Shown here one piece after another: positions 7,411 through 14,965 of a stretch of DNA of 58,216 nt. The position numbers and the translations under genes were made by a program. Every line of letters begins with the position of its first letter. The first letter of the stretch is position 1. The notes under the pieces were generated by a model. That model did not search any database. It saw only the letters and a list, made by a program, of their open reading frames with translations, and was not told the DNA's origin. Origin of the DNA: a virus; IMG/VR virus record IMGVR_UViG_3300043411_002890, positions 1 to 58,216 of that record; one strand, 5' to 3'.

Positions 7411-7784
7411 TTTTCTATTAGTCCTGGAATGTCTGGGCATTCAATTATTTTATCTTTGTTAAGGAGTTTGTACCACATAAGATTACATTTTCCTTCGTAG
7501 TAATCAAGGATAATATAATCATTTAGGTTTATATGGGAATAACATTCACTTTCAAGCCACCATTGTTTATATCCATTTGAAAATTCACATGCTGGGCCTT
7601 CTTCTCGATGCCGTTTTCCTTCTTTATACCATTCTTTTGTTCCACTTGGGTATTCAACCGCTGGTCCATCTTCTCGATGAAGTTTACCTTCTTTATACCA
7701 TTCTTTTGTTTCACTTAAAAAGTGAACAATCCCAGTGAAGTTTTCTGGAATTTCTGAAAGATCTTTTATTTTTATTGTTTTCAT
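7407..7784 (-). CDS. MORN-like repeat protein, tandem paralogue 5
   Basis: A 125-residue paralogue starting MKTIKIKDLSEIPENFTG. It has three repeats built on W(Y)KEGK.HRE(D/E)GPA.E followed by the conserved tail (DYIILDYYEGK, then CPDIPGLIEK). These repeats resemble the MORN-variant/YwqK-type beta-hairpin repeats found in phages and giant viruses. No catalytic residues are apparent. Confidence 0.83.
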   Translation of the reverse strand: MKTIKIKDLSEIPENFTGIVHFLSETKEWYKEGKLHREDGPAVEYPSGTKEWYKEGKRHREEGPACEFSNGYKQWWLESECYSHINLNDYIILDYYEGKCNLMWYKLLNKDKIIECPDIPGLIEK

Positions 7785-7796
7785 TTTACCACGAAT

Positions 7797-8243
7797 TTAC
7801 TTTTCAATCAATCCTGGAATGTCTGGATATTCTACAATTTCATCTTTAGTAAGAATTTTATACCACACGATCTCATCTTCTCCTTTAAAATAGTCGAGAA
7901 TAATATAATCATTTGGGTTTATTTGTTTATAAAAGTTGCCTTCGAGATACCAATCTCTATCTTCATCTGCCCATTCACATGCTGGCCCATCTGCTCTATG
8001 AAGTTTTCCTTCTTTGTACCACTTCTTTTCTCCATCTGCATATTCAACTGCTGGCCCATCTGCTCTATGAAGTTTTCCTTCTTTGTACCATTTCTTTGTT
8101 CCATGTGAATTTTCAACTGCTGGCCCATCTTCTCTGTGAAGATTACCTTCTTTATACCAACGTTTTGCTCCATCTGAATCTTCAACAATGCCTGTGAAGT
8201 TTTTTGGAATTTCTGAAACAGATGTTACTTTTATAGTTTTCAT
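7797..8243 (-). CDS. MORN-like repeat protein, tandem paralogue 4
   Basis: A 148-residue member, the longest of the six, because it holds one additional copy of the repeat (WYKEGKLHRADGPAVEYADG occurs twice almost unchanged). N-terminus MKTIKVTSVSEIPKNFTG and tail YPDIPGLIEK as in its siblings. The 12-nt gap to the next paralogue is the only one in the array without an ATGA overlap. The near-identical internal repeats suggest recent unequal recombination. Confidence 0.83.
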   Translation of the reverse strand: MKTIKVTSVSEIPKNFTGIVEDSDGAKRWYKEGNLHREDGPAVENSHGTKKWYKEGKLHRADGPAVEYADGEKKWYKEGKLHRADGPACEWADEDRDWYLEGNFYKQINPNDYIILDYFKGEDEIVWYKILTKDEIVEYPDIPGLIEK

Positions 8244-8617
8244 TTCTCAATCAGTCCTGGTATATCTGGGTATTCAAATATTTTATCTTCGCCAAGAAGT
8301 TTATACCACATAATCCCATATTTTCCCTCATATTCATCAAGAATAATTTGGTCTTTAAGAACTATTTGAGAATATCGTTCATTTTCAAGGTACCATCTTT
8401 TTGTTCCATCTGGCAATTCTTTTGCTGGACCATCTTCTCGATGCCACCACCCATTTTTATACCAAACCTTTGTTCCATCTGTATATTCAATTGCTGGTCC
8501 GTTTTCTCGATGACGTCTTCCGTCTTTATACCAAAATTTATCCCCATCGGGATATTCAACAATTCCAGTGAAATTTTCTGGTATCTCTTTCCATCTTTTT
8601 ACTTTTATAGTTTTCAT
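8240..8617 (-). CDS. MORN-like repeat protein, tandem paralogue 3
   Basis: A 125-residue member starting MKTIKVKRWKEIPENFTG with three HRE(N/D)GPA repeats and the tail FEYPDIPGLIEK. The first 15 residues are identical to paralogue 2, indicating a recent duplication or gene conversion of the 5' end. ATGA overlaps at both ends. Confidence 0.83.
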   Translation of the reverse strand: MKTIKVKRWKEIPENFTGIVEYPDGDKFWYKDGRRHRENGPAIEYTDGTKVWYKNGWWHREDGPAKELPDGTKRWYLENERYSQIVLKDQIILDEYEGKYGIMWYKLLGEDKIFEYPDIPGLIEK

Positions 8618-8922
8618 TTAGTTATAAGTCCTGGTATATCTGGATATTCAAATATTTTATCTTCGCCAAGAATTCTGTGCCAAATGAGGTTATATTCCCC
8701 TTGATAGGAATCAAGAATAACGTTATCTCCTAGAAATATTTGTTTATAACAAACATTGTTTAGATACCATTCTTTATACCCATCTGCATATTCACACGCT
8801 GGGCCATCTTCCCGATGTTGATCGCCATTTTTAAGCCAAAATTTATTTCCACTTGGATATTCCACGAGCCCAGTATAGTTTTCTGGTATCTCTTTCCATC
8901 TTTTTACTTTTATAGTTTTCAT
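8614..8922 (-). CDS. MORN-like repeat protein, tandem paralogue 2
   Basis: A 102-residue member starting MKTIKVKRWKEIPENYTG with only two repeats (NKFWLKNGDQHREDGPACEY and a degenerate one) and the tail FEYPDIPGLITK. It appears to have lost one repeat relative to its neighbour. Coupled by 4-bp overlaps on both sides. Confidence 0.83.
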   Translation of the reverse strand: MKTIKVKRWKEIPENYTGLVEYPSGNKFWLKNGDQHREDGPACEYADGYKEWYLNNVCYKQIFLGDNVILDSYQGEYNLIWHRILGEDKIFEYPDIPGLITK

Positions 8923-9260
8923 TTCTCAATCAGTCCTGGGATATCTGGGCATTCAAATATTTTATTCTTTCCAAGAATCCTATACCATATTAACCCATAC
9001 TTTCCCTCGTATTCATCAAGAATAATTTGATCTTTAAGAACTATTTGAAAATAAGAATCTCCTTCAAGATACCAATATTTTGTTCCATCTGGATATTCAA
9101 CGGCTGGTCCGTCTTCTCGATGACGTTTTCCTTCTTTATACCAATATTTTGTTCCATCTGCATATTCAATTGCTGGTCCATCTTCTCTATGAAGATTGTT
9201 GTTCTTATACCAGTGTCTTTCTTTGTTAGAAGAATGCCCAGAATAATCGTCTTTTTTCAT
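8919..9260 (-). CDS. MORN-like repeat protein, tandem paralogue 1 (atypical N-terminus)
   Basis: A 113-residue member with three HREDGPA repeats and the tail ECPDIPGLIEK. It lacks the shared MKTIKVK N-terminus and instead begins MKKDDYSGHSSNKERHWYKN. It lies directly downstream of DHFR (6 nt). As the first gene of the array, its 5' end may have been replaced or truncated. Confidence 0.82.
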   Translation of the reverse strand: MKKDDYSGHSSNKERHWYKNNNLHREDGPAIEYADGTKYWYKEGKRHREDGPAVEYPDGTKYWYLEGDSYFQIVLKDQIILDEYEGKYGLIWYRILGKNKIFECPDIPGLIEK

Positions 9261-9266
9261 TTAGCT

Positions 9267-9806
9267 TTATCTTTTCAAGTGGTGAAATGTATAACTTATA
9301 GGTTCTTTTTTAAGATCTTCTTTAAAGAAGGATTTTTCATCGTAAACTTTATACGAAAGAAATTCTTGCCAACCCTCTTTTATTAAAAGATCTGAATTAA
9401 AACTAATTTTTGTGTCAAACTTCAAATTTAAAGTTGTTTGTCGTTTTGATTTGGTAATTTCCGAAAGAAATATTTCATTAGCAAGTGGTAAGAAGAAATC
9501 AAAAATACTTGTCCCACCTAAGATAAAAACCTTTTCCTCTAAAGATTTATGTTTCTCAACCCATTCTTCTGGTGATTTAAAGATCTCGATTCCCTCTTTT
9601 TGATCTAAAGTTGTTGATATAACAACATTTTTTCTATTTGGCAGAGGTTTTCCGATTGAATCAAAAGTCTTTCGTCCCATTAAAACTTGATGACCAGTTG
9701 TTATCATCTTAAACCTCTTTAGATCAGAAGGAAGAAACCAAGAAAGGGTATTATCGTTTCCGATATACCCTTCTTTCGTTGAAGCTACAATCAAAGCTAT
9801 ATTCAT
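9267..9806 (-). CDS. folA: Dihydrofolate reductase
   Basis: A 179-residue enzyme of typical length. It begins MNIALIVASTKEGYIGNDNT (NADPH/substrate strand A), then LSWFLPSDLKRFKMIT with the L.W..P.D...F motif, VLMGRKTFDSIGKPLPNRKN (GRKT..S.G.PLP.R.N), and VFILGGTSIFDFFL (GG..iy). It reduces the dihydrofolate made by the phage ThyA in the same operon. It starts 9 nt after the subtilase stop, so it may be read from the promoter at 11598-11625. Confidence 0.95.
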   Translation of the reverse strand: MNIALIVASTKEGYIGNDNTLSWFLPSDLKRFKMITTGHQVLMGRKTFDSIGKPLPNRKNVVISTTLDQKEGIEIFKSPEEWVEKHKSLEEKVFILGGTSIFDFFLPLANEIFLSEITKSKRQTTLNLKFDTKISFNSDLLIKEGWQEFLSYKVYDEKSFFKEDLKKEPISYTFHHLKR

Positions 9807-9815
9807 AGCCTCATG

Positions 9816-11537
9816 TTACTTCTGGTTTTTTGTCGAGTCAAGTGTCAATCGTGCAATCACACTCATAACCATTACATTTCCTAGTGTCCACATTGCTGAA
9901 GATAGCCACCCAAGAGGAAATGCGTGCATTCCGCTTAGAAATGTACCCAACAAGAACGCTGCTGTTCCTATTGTAAATCCACCAATAGGTGCTCTAAGTT
10001 TTTTAGATGAATAGAATGTGGCTATTAGCACAAGAGGTAGAAAAGCACTTCCAAGAGGTAAGAATTGGTGAATAAAACTATTTGTATAGAGTGTTAGTTC
10101 ACCTGGGGGCACTGTTAGAAACTTGGGCAGCGTAAACGGAAGCCACATTGTAAGCAATGATAGGCCGAAAGCCGCATACATTGCAGGCAATACCCATTTT
10201 TTATGATCTTCGATCTTACCACCTTTTTTGGTTATTGCTCCCAAAACAGAGGCAAGAATAAGAATCAATGATAAACCACGCCAAAGTGTTTTCTTTGTTT
10301 CAATGCTGGAAACTGCATGTTTTGCGGACAAAACACCAGAGCCATAAAGTTCTGGGTTTCTATCTCCATGTTCAGGTCTTTGTGCTGAAGACCTTAGAAT
10401 TGACTCTACTGAATCAGGATTTGTTACGCCCATTGAAACAATCAAACCTGCAACTCCTGCAACATGCGGAGCTGCCATTGAAGTTCCCGACCATGCAACA
10501 AATTGCTCGCAGCCGTTTCGACCATTATCACAAATAGTTTGTTGTGGAATGTTAACTCCAGGAGCAGCAATCGCAATCTCTTGCCCACGAGAAGAAAAGT
10601 CTGCGATTGTATCGCCTGGGCCAATTGCACTAACTGCAAAAGCTCCTGGTTCATTTGCTGGGGATTCCACTCTATGTCCGTTGTTTCCTGCGGCACAGAT
10701 AACAACAGCTCCCTTATTTCTTGCATAAGCGACCGCTTCCGCCATAACACGGTTTCTTGGGCCGCCACCAAGAGAAAGATTGATAACATTTGCACCTTGA
10801 TCTGCCGCGAATCTGATTCCTTCCGCAACGTCTGCCAAAGTGCCAGAGCCACGAGCATCAAGAACTTTGACGGGAATGATTGTGGCGCAGTGAGCAATAC
10901 CAGCAAACCCGACTCCGTTATCTGTTGCCTGCGCAATTGTTCCAGCAACATGCGAACCGTGACCTTGGTCATCATTTGCATGATTGTTGTTTGAAACAAA
11001 GTTCCACCCTTCCACACAGTTTGTGGTATTCAAATCAGAAAGTCTCTGAAACCTTCCGTGAGTTTCACAGGCAACACCTGTATCAACAACCGCGATTCTA
11101 ACGCCTCTCCCGCATGTTTGATTCCATGCAGATTCAACTCCAATTCTTCTCAATCCCCATTGTTCAGAAAATCTTGGATCGTTTGGTGTACGAAACATTC
11201 GCATTTGATGGTTAGGCTCAGCACCTTGAACATTCGATTCATTTCTTAATGAAGAAATGATCTGTTCGCCGCGTGAATGTTCAGCTCTGAAAGTATAAAT
11301 TCTATCCTCACCAACCATTTGTGGAGTATTTGCCGTCAACGCAATCCCATATCTTCGAGATGTTTCTTGCACTGTTGATTCCGAAACAGAATCGGAAAAA
11401 TCAACAACGAATTCTTCTTGACCAGTATTTGTTTGCGATTCGTCATTGAATGTTGCATGCTGTGCTCTTGCGTTTGTTGACGCAAGAATAACAGATAGCA
11501 TCACCGATGTTGTTAGATAGGATCTTACGTTTCTCAT
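9816..11537 (-). CDS. Secreted/membrane S8 (subtilisin-like) serine protease
   Basis: A 573-residue protein. It has a signal peptide (residues about 1-25, hydrophobic core, ARA cleavage-like site), an inhibitor I9-like propeptide (about 40-115) and a peptidase S8 domain with Asp152 (IAVVDTGV), His193 (QGHGSHVAGT), Asn285 (AAGNN) and Ser353 (GTSMAAPHVAG). The C-terminal 150 residues hold about four TM helices, so the mature enzyme may be membrane-anchored. Codon use is visibly richer in G+C than the neighbours, which fits acquisition from a bacterial host. The SD is clear: GGAAACAAAGGAAAAAA precedes the ATG. A role in lysis, entry or predation of host envelope proteins is guesswork. Confidence 0.93.
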   Translation of the reverse strand: MRNVRSYLTTSVMLSVILASTNARAQHATFNDESQTNTGQEEFVVDFSDSVSESTVQETSRRYGIALTANTPQMVGEDRIYTFRAEHSRGEQIISSLRNESNVQGAEPNHQMRMFRTPNDPRFSEQWGLRRIGVESAWNQTCGRGVRIAVVDTGVACETHGRFQRLSDLNTTNCVEGWNFVSNNNHANDDQGHGSHVAGTIAQATDNGVGFAGIAHCATIIPVKVLDARGSGTLADVAEGIRFAADQGANVINLSLGGGPRNRVMAEAVAYARNKGAVVICAAGNNGHRVESPANEPGAFAVSAIGPGDTIADFSSRGQEIAIAAPGVNIPQQTICDNGRNGCEQFVAWSGTSMAAPHVAGVAGLIVSMGVTNPDSVESILRSSAQRPEHGDRNPELYGSGVLSAKHAVSSIETKKTLWRGLSLILILASVLGAITKKGGKIEDHKKWVLPAMYAAFGLSLLTMWLPFTLPKFLTVPPGELTLYTNSFIHQFLPLGSAFLPLVLIATFYSSKKLRAPIGGFTIGTAAFLLGTFLSGMHAFPLGWLSSAMWTLGNVMVMSVIARLTLDSTKNQK

Positions 11538-11597
11538 TTTTTTCCTTTGTTTCCTTTGTTTCCTGTTCTGGTTTCGTCTCTCGTGCCTTGGACTGAC

Positions 11598-11625
11598 ACT
11601 ATATGCACGCGCAGGCGGCTGTCAA
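11598..11625 (-). promoter_or_regulatory. Sigma70-type promoter upstream of the subtilase
   Basis: On the minus strand TTGACA (11620-11625), a 16-bp GC-rich spacer, and TATAGT (11598-11603). It lies about 60 bp upstream of the protease ATG with a purine-rich SD between them. Near-consensus in an AT-rich genome. Confidence 0.75.
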
Positions 11626-11632
11626 CGGCCGT

Positions 11633-12028
11633 CTATGGCATGTTTACGATTATACAAGGCGGCTCTAAAACTTTAAGGGATGTATATTTTTTGAATGCTG
11701 AAAACTGACTTTTTGTCATTAAAATAAACTCATAAACATATGCTACGTTATGCAAACGATCTGCATATTGAAAATAAAAAACATATAAAGATCTCTTTGA
11801 GATTACACTAAACTTAGTTCTAAGTTTTCTTGGAGACAAGAAACCCATGAGATTGATTACAATGCTGGTATCATTTTTTGTAATCAAGAAAAAATCTTCA
11901 ACAAGAGTTTTTTCGATTTTATCTAAAACAACTAAATTTAAACCAATTCGTTTTTTATTAATATTTCCCAGTTCGAAAGATGAAGAATCTATTAATTTAT
12001 CTATGATAAGTTTATTCTTCTTTTTCAT
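11633..12028 (-). CDS. Hypothetical protein, SPRKL family
   Basis: A 131-residue protein of unknown function, one of a local paralogous set. Shared features are an SIVI strand followed by FLSPRKL and a basic segment, then an aromatic strand (SLYVFYF), and a C-terminal strand LKVLEPPCIIVNM. No enzyme motif or TM segment. It starts within the end of the next paralogue (17-bp overlap). The set may be immunity/anti-defence proteins or structural decorations; nothing in the sequence decides this. Confidence 0.75.
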   Translation of the reverse strand: MKKKNKLIIDKLIDSSSFELGNINKKRIGLNLVVLDKIEKTLVEDFFLITKNDTSIVINLMGFLSPRKLRTKFSVISKRSLYVFYFQYADRLHNVAYVYEFILMTKSQFSAFKKYTSLKVLEPPCIIVNMP

Positions 12029-12479
12029 GACTCTCCATATTCAAAATTATTTTTGGTGGCTCTAAAACCTCAAGTCCACAAATTTTATGAAACTGGTTAA
12101 AATCTTTTTCAGATATAAAAAAATAATCAAAATCATTATGAATTTCAAATTCACGATTAGCCTTTAGACAAGAACCAATAAACTTTGACATAAATTGAAA
12201 TACTATAAGAGGTTTTCTTGATCGTATGCCAAAACATGTTTGAAGTTTTCGTGGAGAAAAAAATCCAACAGTATCTATGATTAAAGATGAATCAGTGACA
12301 ATTGATCCAAAGATAAGGTTGTAATTCTGTGCTTTATTTGTGTAAAACATTCCGACTGAAAAACGATTAGGTTGCAGAGGATAAGGATCAATATTAAAAC
12401 TAATATTATGTTTCTTAATAAGAAGATCAATATCTTGTTCGTGGCTTAATATATAAGCATTATTCTTTTTTGATTTCAT
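12012..12479 (-). CDS. Hypothetical protein, SPRKL family
   Basis: A 155-residue paralogue of the neighbour. It shares SSLIIDTVGFFSPRKLQTCF, the strand PLIVFQFM, and the C-terminal LEVLEPPKIILNM. The N-terminal third is variable. It overlaps the next gene upstream by 4 bp, so the paralogues are co-translated. Confidence 0.76.
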   Translation of the reverse strand: MKSKKNNAYILSHEQDIDLLIKKHNISFNIDPYPLQPNRFSVGMFYTNKAQNYNLIFGSIVTDSSLIIDTVGFFSPRKLQTCFGIRSRKPLIVFQFMSKFIGSCLKANREFEIHNDFDYFFISEKDFNQFHKICGLEVLEPPKIILNMESHEKEE

Positions 12480-12883
12480 TTTAAATGAACTATTACATGA
12501 GGTATATCAATAATATACTTGAAATATGATTTTTGCCTATTAAACTGTTCGATTGTCATTAAACAATGACATTGACTTTTATCTTCTCTAATTAATAAAC
12601 AACTAACAAGAGGAGCAAAATTTCTTATTTTATAAGAATATCGATTTATTCTAATTCTTTTTCTTCTTCTTGAAATCTTCTTTGAAGATTTCTTCTTTCT
12701 AAAATATGAAGAAGATATATGAAGTTTAAGATATTTTTCCGATCTTATGAGGAAGATGACTTGTAATCCATAATTTAATATATCTGAAAATAGAAATTGT
12801 TCTTTTTCTTCTAACAAAGAAATCTGTTTTTCTTCATCAAGAACTTCAATATATGTATTCTGAATACATTTTTCACTTTTCAT
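12476..12883 (-). CDS. Hypothetical protein, probable diverged SPRKL-family member
   Basis: A 135-residue protein rich in Lys/Arg in the middle (KKSSKKISRRRKRIRINR). Its C-terminal IIDIPHVIVHLK occupies the place of the LEPPKIILNM strand of the neighbours, but SPRKL itself is not preserved. Assignment to the family rests on position, size and that tail only. Confidence 0.68.
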   Translation of the reverse strand: MKSEKCIQNTYIEVLDEEKQISLLEEKEQFLFSDILNYGLQVIFLIRSEKYLKLHISSSYFRKKKSSKKISRRRKRIRINRYSYKIRNFAPLVSCLLIREDKSQCHCLMTIEQFNRQKSYFKYIIDIPHVIVHLK

Positions 12884-12885
12884 TT

Positions 12886-13122
12886 TTAGAGATTTTTTTC
12901 AAACTTATACATATTTTTTATATACGCATGAAAAAATTTGCCTTTTGATTCTGAAGATTTAAACTGTTCCCATGTATCTTCGGTAACACCCTTATATTCA
13001 TAAATTTTACCATTTGTTTTAAACGTTAATTTAAGTCTATGGTAAAGAGAATTGTATTCTGCATGGGTTATTAACTTACTTGATTCTGTATCTATTTGGT
13101 CTGTTGTTATTGAATCTATCAT
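12886..13122 (-). CDS. KTSC-domain protein
   Basis: A 78-residue protein matching the KTSC domain: ITHAEYNSLYHRLKLTF, then NGKIYEYKGVTEDTWEQF, then SSESKGKFFHAYIKN. The family pattern is v.Yd...L.v.F.nG..Y.Y..V....y..l..A.S.G.yfn..Ik. KTSC domains are small and sometimes fused to nucleic-acid enzymes; their role is not established. A second KTSC protein is encoded at 13627-14040. Confidence 0.8.
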   Translation of the reverse strand: MIDSITTDQIDTESSKLITHAEYNSLYHRLKLTFKTNGKIYEYKGVTEDTWEQFKSSESKGKFFHAYIKNMYKFEKNL

Positions 13123-13131
13123 TTTTTATCC

Positions 13132-13359
13132 TTAGTTTGTATTAACTATTACTTTTGGGAACTCTAGGAGTTTAATATTGAACTCTCTAAAATACGGAAT
13201 TAAATTTTGTAAATATGATTTCGTTATATACAATGGAGAGTTTATTTGATCATCAAAAGATATTAAATATTGTGTGTTTGGATCTATCTTATATAGTGAA
13301 AATTCACTAATAATTTGATATTTTGACCATAATCTTCTTGGCGAGATCTTTTCAATCAC
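13132..13359 (-). pseudogene. Truncated SPRKL-family paralogue
   Basis: The frame from a GTG at 13359 gives IEKISPRRLWSKYQIIS and a C-terminal FNIKLLEFPKVIVN strand, both matching the paralogues at 11633 and 12012. The same frame continues upstream without a start codon as ...DCNQSIV until a TGA near 13478, and that upstream part also aligns (NQSIVI versus DTSIVI). The gene therefore looks like a paralogue whose 5' end has decayed, although GTG initiation of a short product cannot be excluded. Confidence 0.6.
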
Positions 13360-13626
13360 AATAGATTGATTACAATCAAGGCGAATTAATTGTGAAGATA
13401 CTACTTGCTTCCTTGTCTCAATGAATTCACTTGTTAATTTTGATTGTTTATAAACAGTCTTTTTTCTAAAATTTCAAAAAATAAAGCATTTTTTTGTTTA
13501 AATATTCTATTTTTTTCTCAAACTCTCGAATAGTTTGGTCTATGTAAATTAATATTTAAATCCTTTCAAATAGGAAAGCCCTTGAAGGGTTTAATCTTCA
13601 AGGGCTTTATTTGGTTTAGATTCGAT
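13360..13626. other. Intergenic AT-rich segment with decayed 5' end and hairpin
   Basis: This 267-bp gap holds the residual upstream frame of the decayed SPRKL gene, a run of A/T-rich sequence, and the hairpin at 13575-13608. No other ORF or RNA gene was recognised. Confidence 0.6.
13575..13608. terminator. Strong hairpin, probable bidirectional terminator
   Basis: A perfect 13-bp stem (AAAGCCCTTGAAG / CTTCAAGGGCTTT) with an 8-nt loop, 19 bp downstream of the KTSC/basic-tail gene stop on the minus strand. The stem ends in AAA/TTT on each side, but only short U runs follow. Confidence 0.65.
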
Positions 13627-14040
13627 TCAAACCCGTTTTGAGGCCATTGTCTTCACATATGAATGGAAGAATGTACCAGCGGATTTACGTCTACGCCACG
13701 ACATTGCCATCTCTTTTGAGAAACTCTCATAAAGATACCGATTTCCGTCTTTGAAAAAGACGGTCATGTTACCAGTTTGATGATTGGCTTTGTCATTGGC
13801 TACCCAACGAAAGCTCTTGATGAAAGATGAATCTTCAAATTTATGCTCAATCATAAATTGAGTATTTGAAGGTGTACGTTTTGTAACAGGTGTTGACTTA
13901 ACCTTTGTAGGTTTAGTTGTTACCCTTGTTGAATTTTTCTTTGTTGATTTTTTAGGAGCTGATGTTTTTGTCATTTTTCTTGTTGATTTTCCTGTCGAGT
14001 TACTCTTAGATGATCGTTTCGCGGTTTTTGTCTTTGTCAT
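13627..14040 (-). CDS. Histone H1-like basic tail fused to a KTSC domain
   Basis: About 137 residues from the ATG at 14040. Residues 1-60 are almost only Lys, Arg, Ser and Thr (MTKTKTAKRSSKSNSTGKST, then TSAPKKSTKKNSTR), like histone H1 or bacterial Hc1-type tails. The C-terminal 75 residues are a KTSC domain (FIKSFRWVAND, then MTVFFKDGNRYLYES, then KSAGTFFHSYVK). The frame is open to 14142, but that would cross the promoter, and only 7 nt separate the -10 box from the 14040 ATG. DNA binding by the tail is inferred. Confidence 0.8.
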   Translation of the reverse strand: MTKTKTAKRSSKSNSTGKSTRKMTKTSAPKKSTKKNSTRVTTKPTKVKSTPVTKRTPSNTQFMIEHKFEDSSFIKSFRWVANDKANHQTGNMTVFFKDGNRYLYESFSKEMAMSWRRRKSAGTFFHSYVKTMASKRV

Positions 14041-14047
14041 GCACCGT

Positions 14048-14075
14048 AGTATAAGAGCGCTGCGGGCACCGTCAA
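14048..14075 (-). promoter_or_regulatory. Promoter giving a probable leaderless mRNA
   Basis: Minus strand TTGACG (14070-14075), 16-bp GC-rich spacer, TATACT (14048-14053). The downstream ATG at 14040 is 7 nt after the -10 box, so transcription would start at or next to the initiation codon. Confidence 0.7.
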
Positions 14076-14092
14076 GGGGCGGCGTGTCGTTT

Positions 14093-14326
14093 TCAGTCCT
14101 CGTTGTGCTTGAGTTTGTATTGAGCAAATAATTGCTGAACAATTCTTAACTCATCAAAAGTCAAACCAATACTATCTTGAGTGCCCATGATGTTAGCAAA
14201 ATAAACTTCAGAATACCTTTGTCTATCATATCCAAAATCATCGAACAAAACTACGGTTCTTGCTCTGATAACAAGACCATTTTTTTCTACCAAAGTTTCT
14301 TCACGAATTAGTTTTTGTTTCAACAT
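14093..14326 (-). CDS. Hypothetical protein
   Basis: A 77-residue protein, mixed beta then helical (LTFDELRIVQQLFAQYKLKH), without a recognisable domain. It overlaps the next gene upstream by 26 bp and ends just before the promoter at 14048-14075. Confidence 0.68.
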   Translation of the reverse strand: MLKQKLIREETLVEKNGLVIRARTVVLFDDFGYDRQRYSEVYFANIMGTQDSIGLTFDELRIVQQLFAQYKLKHNED

Positions 14327-14654
14327 TTTCTATACTTTCACCCTTTTCAAGAATCATTTTGTTTTTTTCATCTAAAATTTGTTTAATACCTAAAAAAGAA
14401 TATCCATTTACATCAAGATAAGCATCTAATCTGCCTTCTTCTGGAGGAAGTAGGCTGCTATTTGCTATTCGACTTAGCTTATCAATTACTCTTATGATGA
14501 ACATTACGTCAGAATATTGTTCTTCGACAATTCCATCTGGGAAGAGGAGTTTTAGGTGCTCCGTTGTCTTATTAAAACTTCCGCCATAAGCGCGATTCTT
14601 TTTCTCCAAGAGTTCGGCTTGGGCGACTGCAATTTCATGAAATGTTTTCTTCAT
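14301..14654 (-). CDS. DUF1599-like small phage protein
   Basis: A 117-residue protein. The N-terminal VAQAELLEKKNRAYGGSFNK and the following helices (YSDVMFIIRVIDKLSRIANS) resemble the LL..KN..YG.S motif of DUF1599, sometimes called nucleotide-modification-associated domain 1. Function in phages is not established, and I assign the family only from this motif pattern. Confidence 0.68.
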   Translation of the reverse strand: MKKTFHEIAVAQAELLEKKNRAYGGSFNKTTEHLKLLFPDGIVEEQYSDVMFIIRVIDKLSRIANSSLLPPEEGRLDAYLDVNGYSFLGIKQILDEKNKMILEKGESIENVETKTNS

Positions 14655-14698
14655 GGAGAAGAGTTATAACATCTCAATTTTAAGAAGGCAATAGTCTT

Positions 14699-14965
14699 TT
14701 ATTTTTCAGTGGGAAGATTGATATACACAACAACTATAGTATATTTGCCGCGCATGGACTGCGAAGACTCAAGATAAGAAACAATAGCAATCTCAGCCTC
14801 TTCCCAAGATTCATACAATGGATCAGTTTTCCCAGATATTGTAACAGACTCGAAGTATTCGTTGACAATCCTAAACATCTTATGAGGCTTAAGTTTGAAA
14901 TCATGAGAGCTAATTCTTCTTGGAGATAAATCATTTCCAAGAAGAATATCTTTTTCGTTACTCAT
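14699..14965 (-). CDS. Hypothetical protein, SPRKL-like family
   Basis: An 88-residue protein with NDLSPRRISSHDFKLKP near the N-terminus, like the SPRKL motif of the genes at 11.6-13.4 kb, and a C-terminal strand YTIVVVYINLP comparable to the IIVN tail. It overlaps the next upstream gene by 8 bp. The family link is suggestive, not certain. Confidence 0.7.
   Translation of the reverse strand: MSNEKDILLGNDLSPRRISSHDFKLKPHKMFRIVNEYFESVTISGKTDPLYESWEEAEIAIVSYLESSQSMRGKYTIVVVYINLPTEK

Noticed and set aside
7529-8562. Additional small ORFs in other frames across the MORN array
   Set aside because: They are frame shadows of the repeat genes; they lack independent start signals and follow the repeat period.
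7102-9260. CRISPR-like array because of regularly repeated DNA
   Set aside because: The repeats are coding, imperfect, and have no unique equal-length spacers; they translate into the HREDGPA protein repeats.
10268-11249. Plus- and other-frame ORFs inside the subtilase gene
   Set aside because: The protease has an intact catalytic triad and signal peptide over the whole length; the other frames encode no recognisable sequence.
13360-13626. tRNA or other structured RNA in intergenic gaps
   Set aside because: Looking through this gap and those at 29756-29877, 38289-38467 and 57176-57260, I found no cloverleaf, CCA end or conserved riboswitch core.
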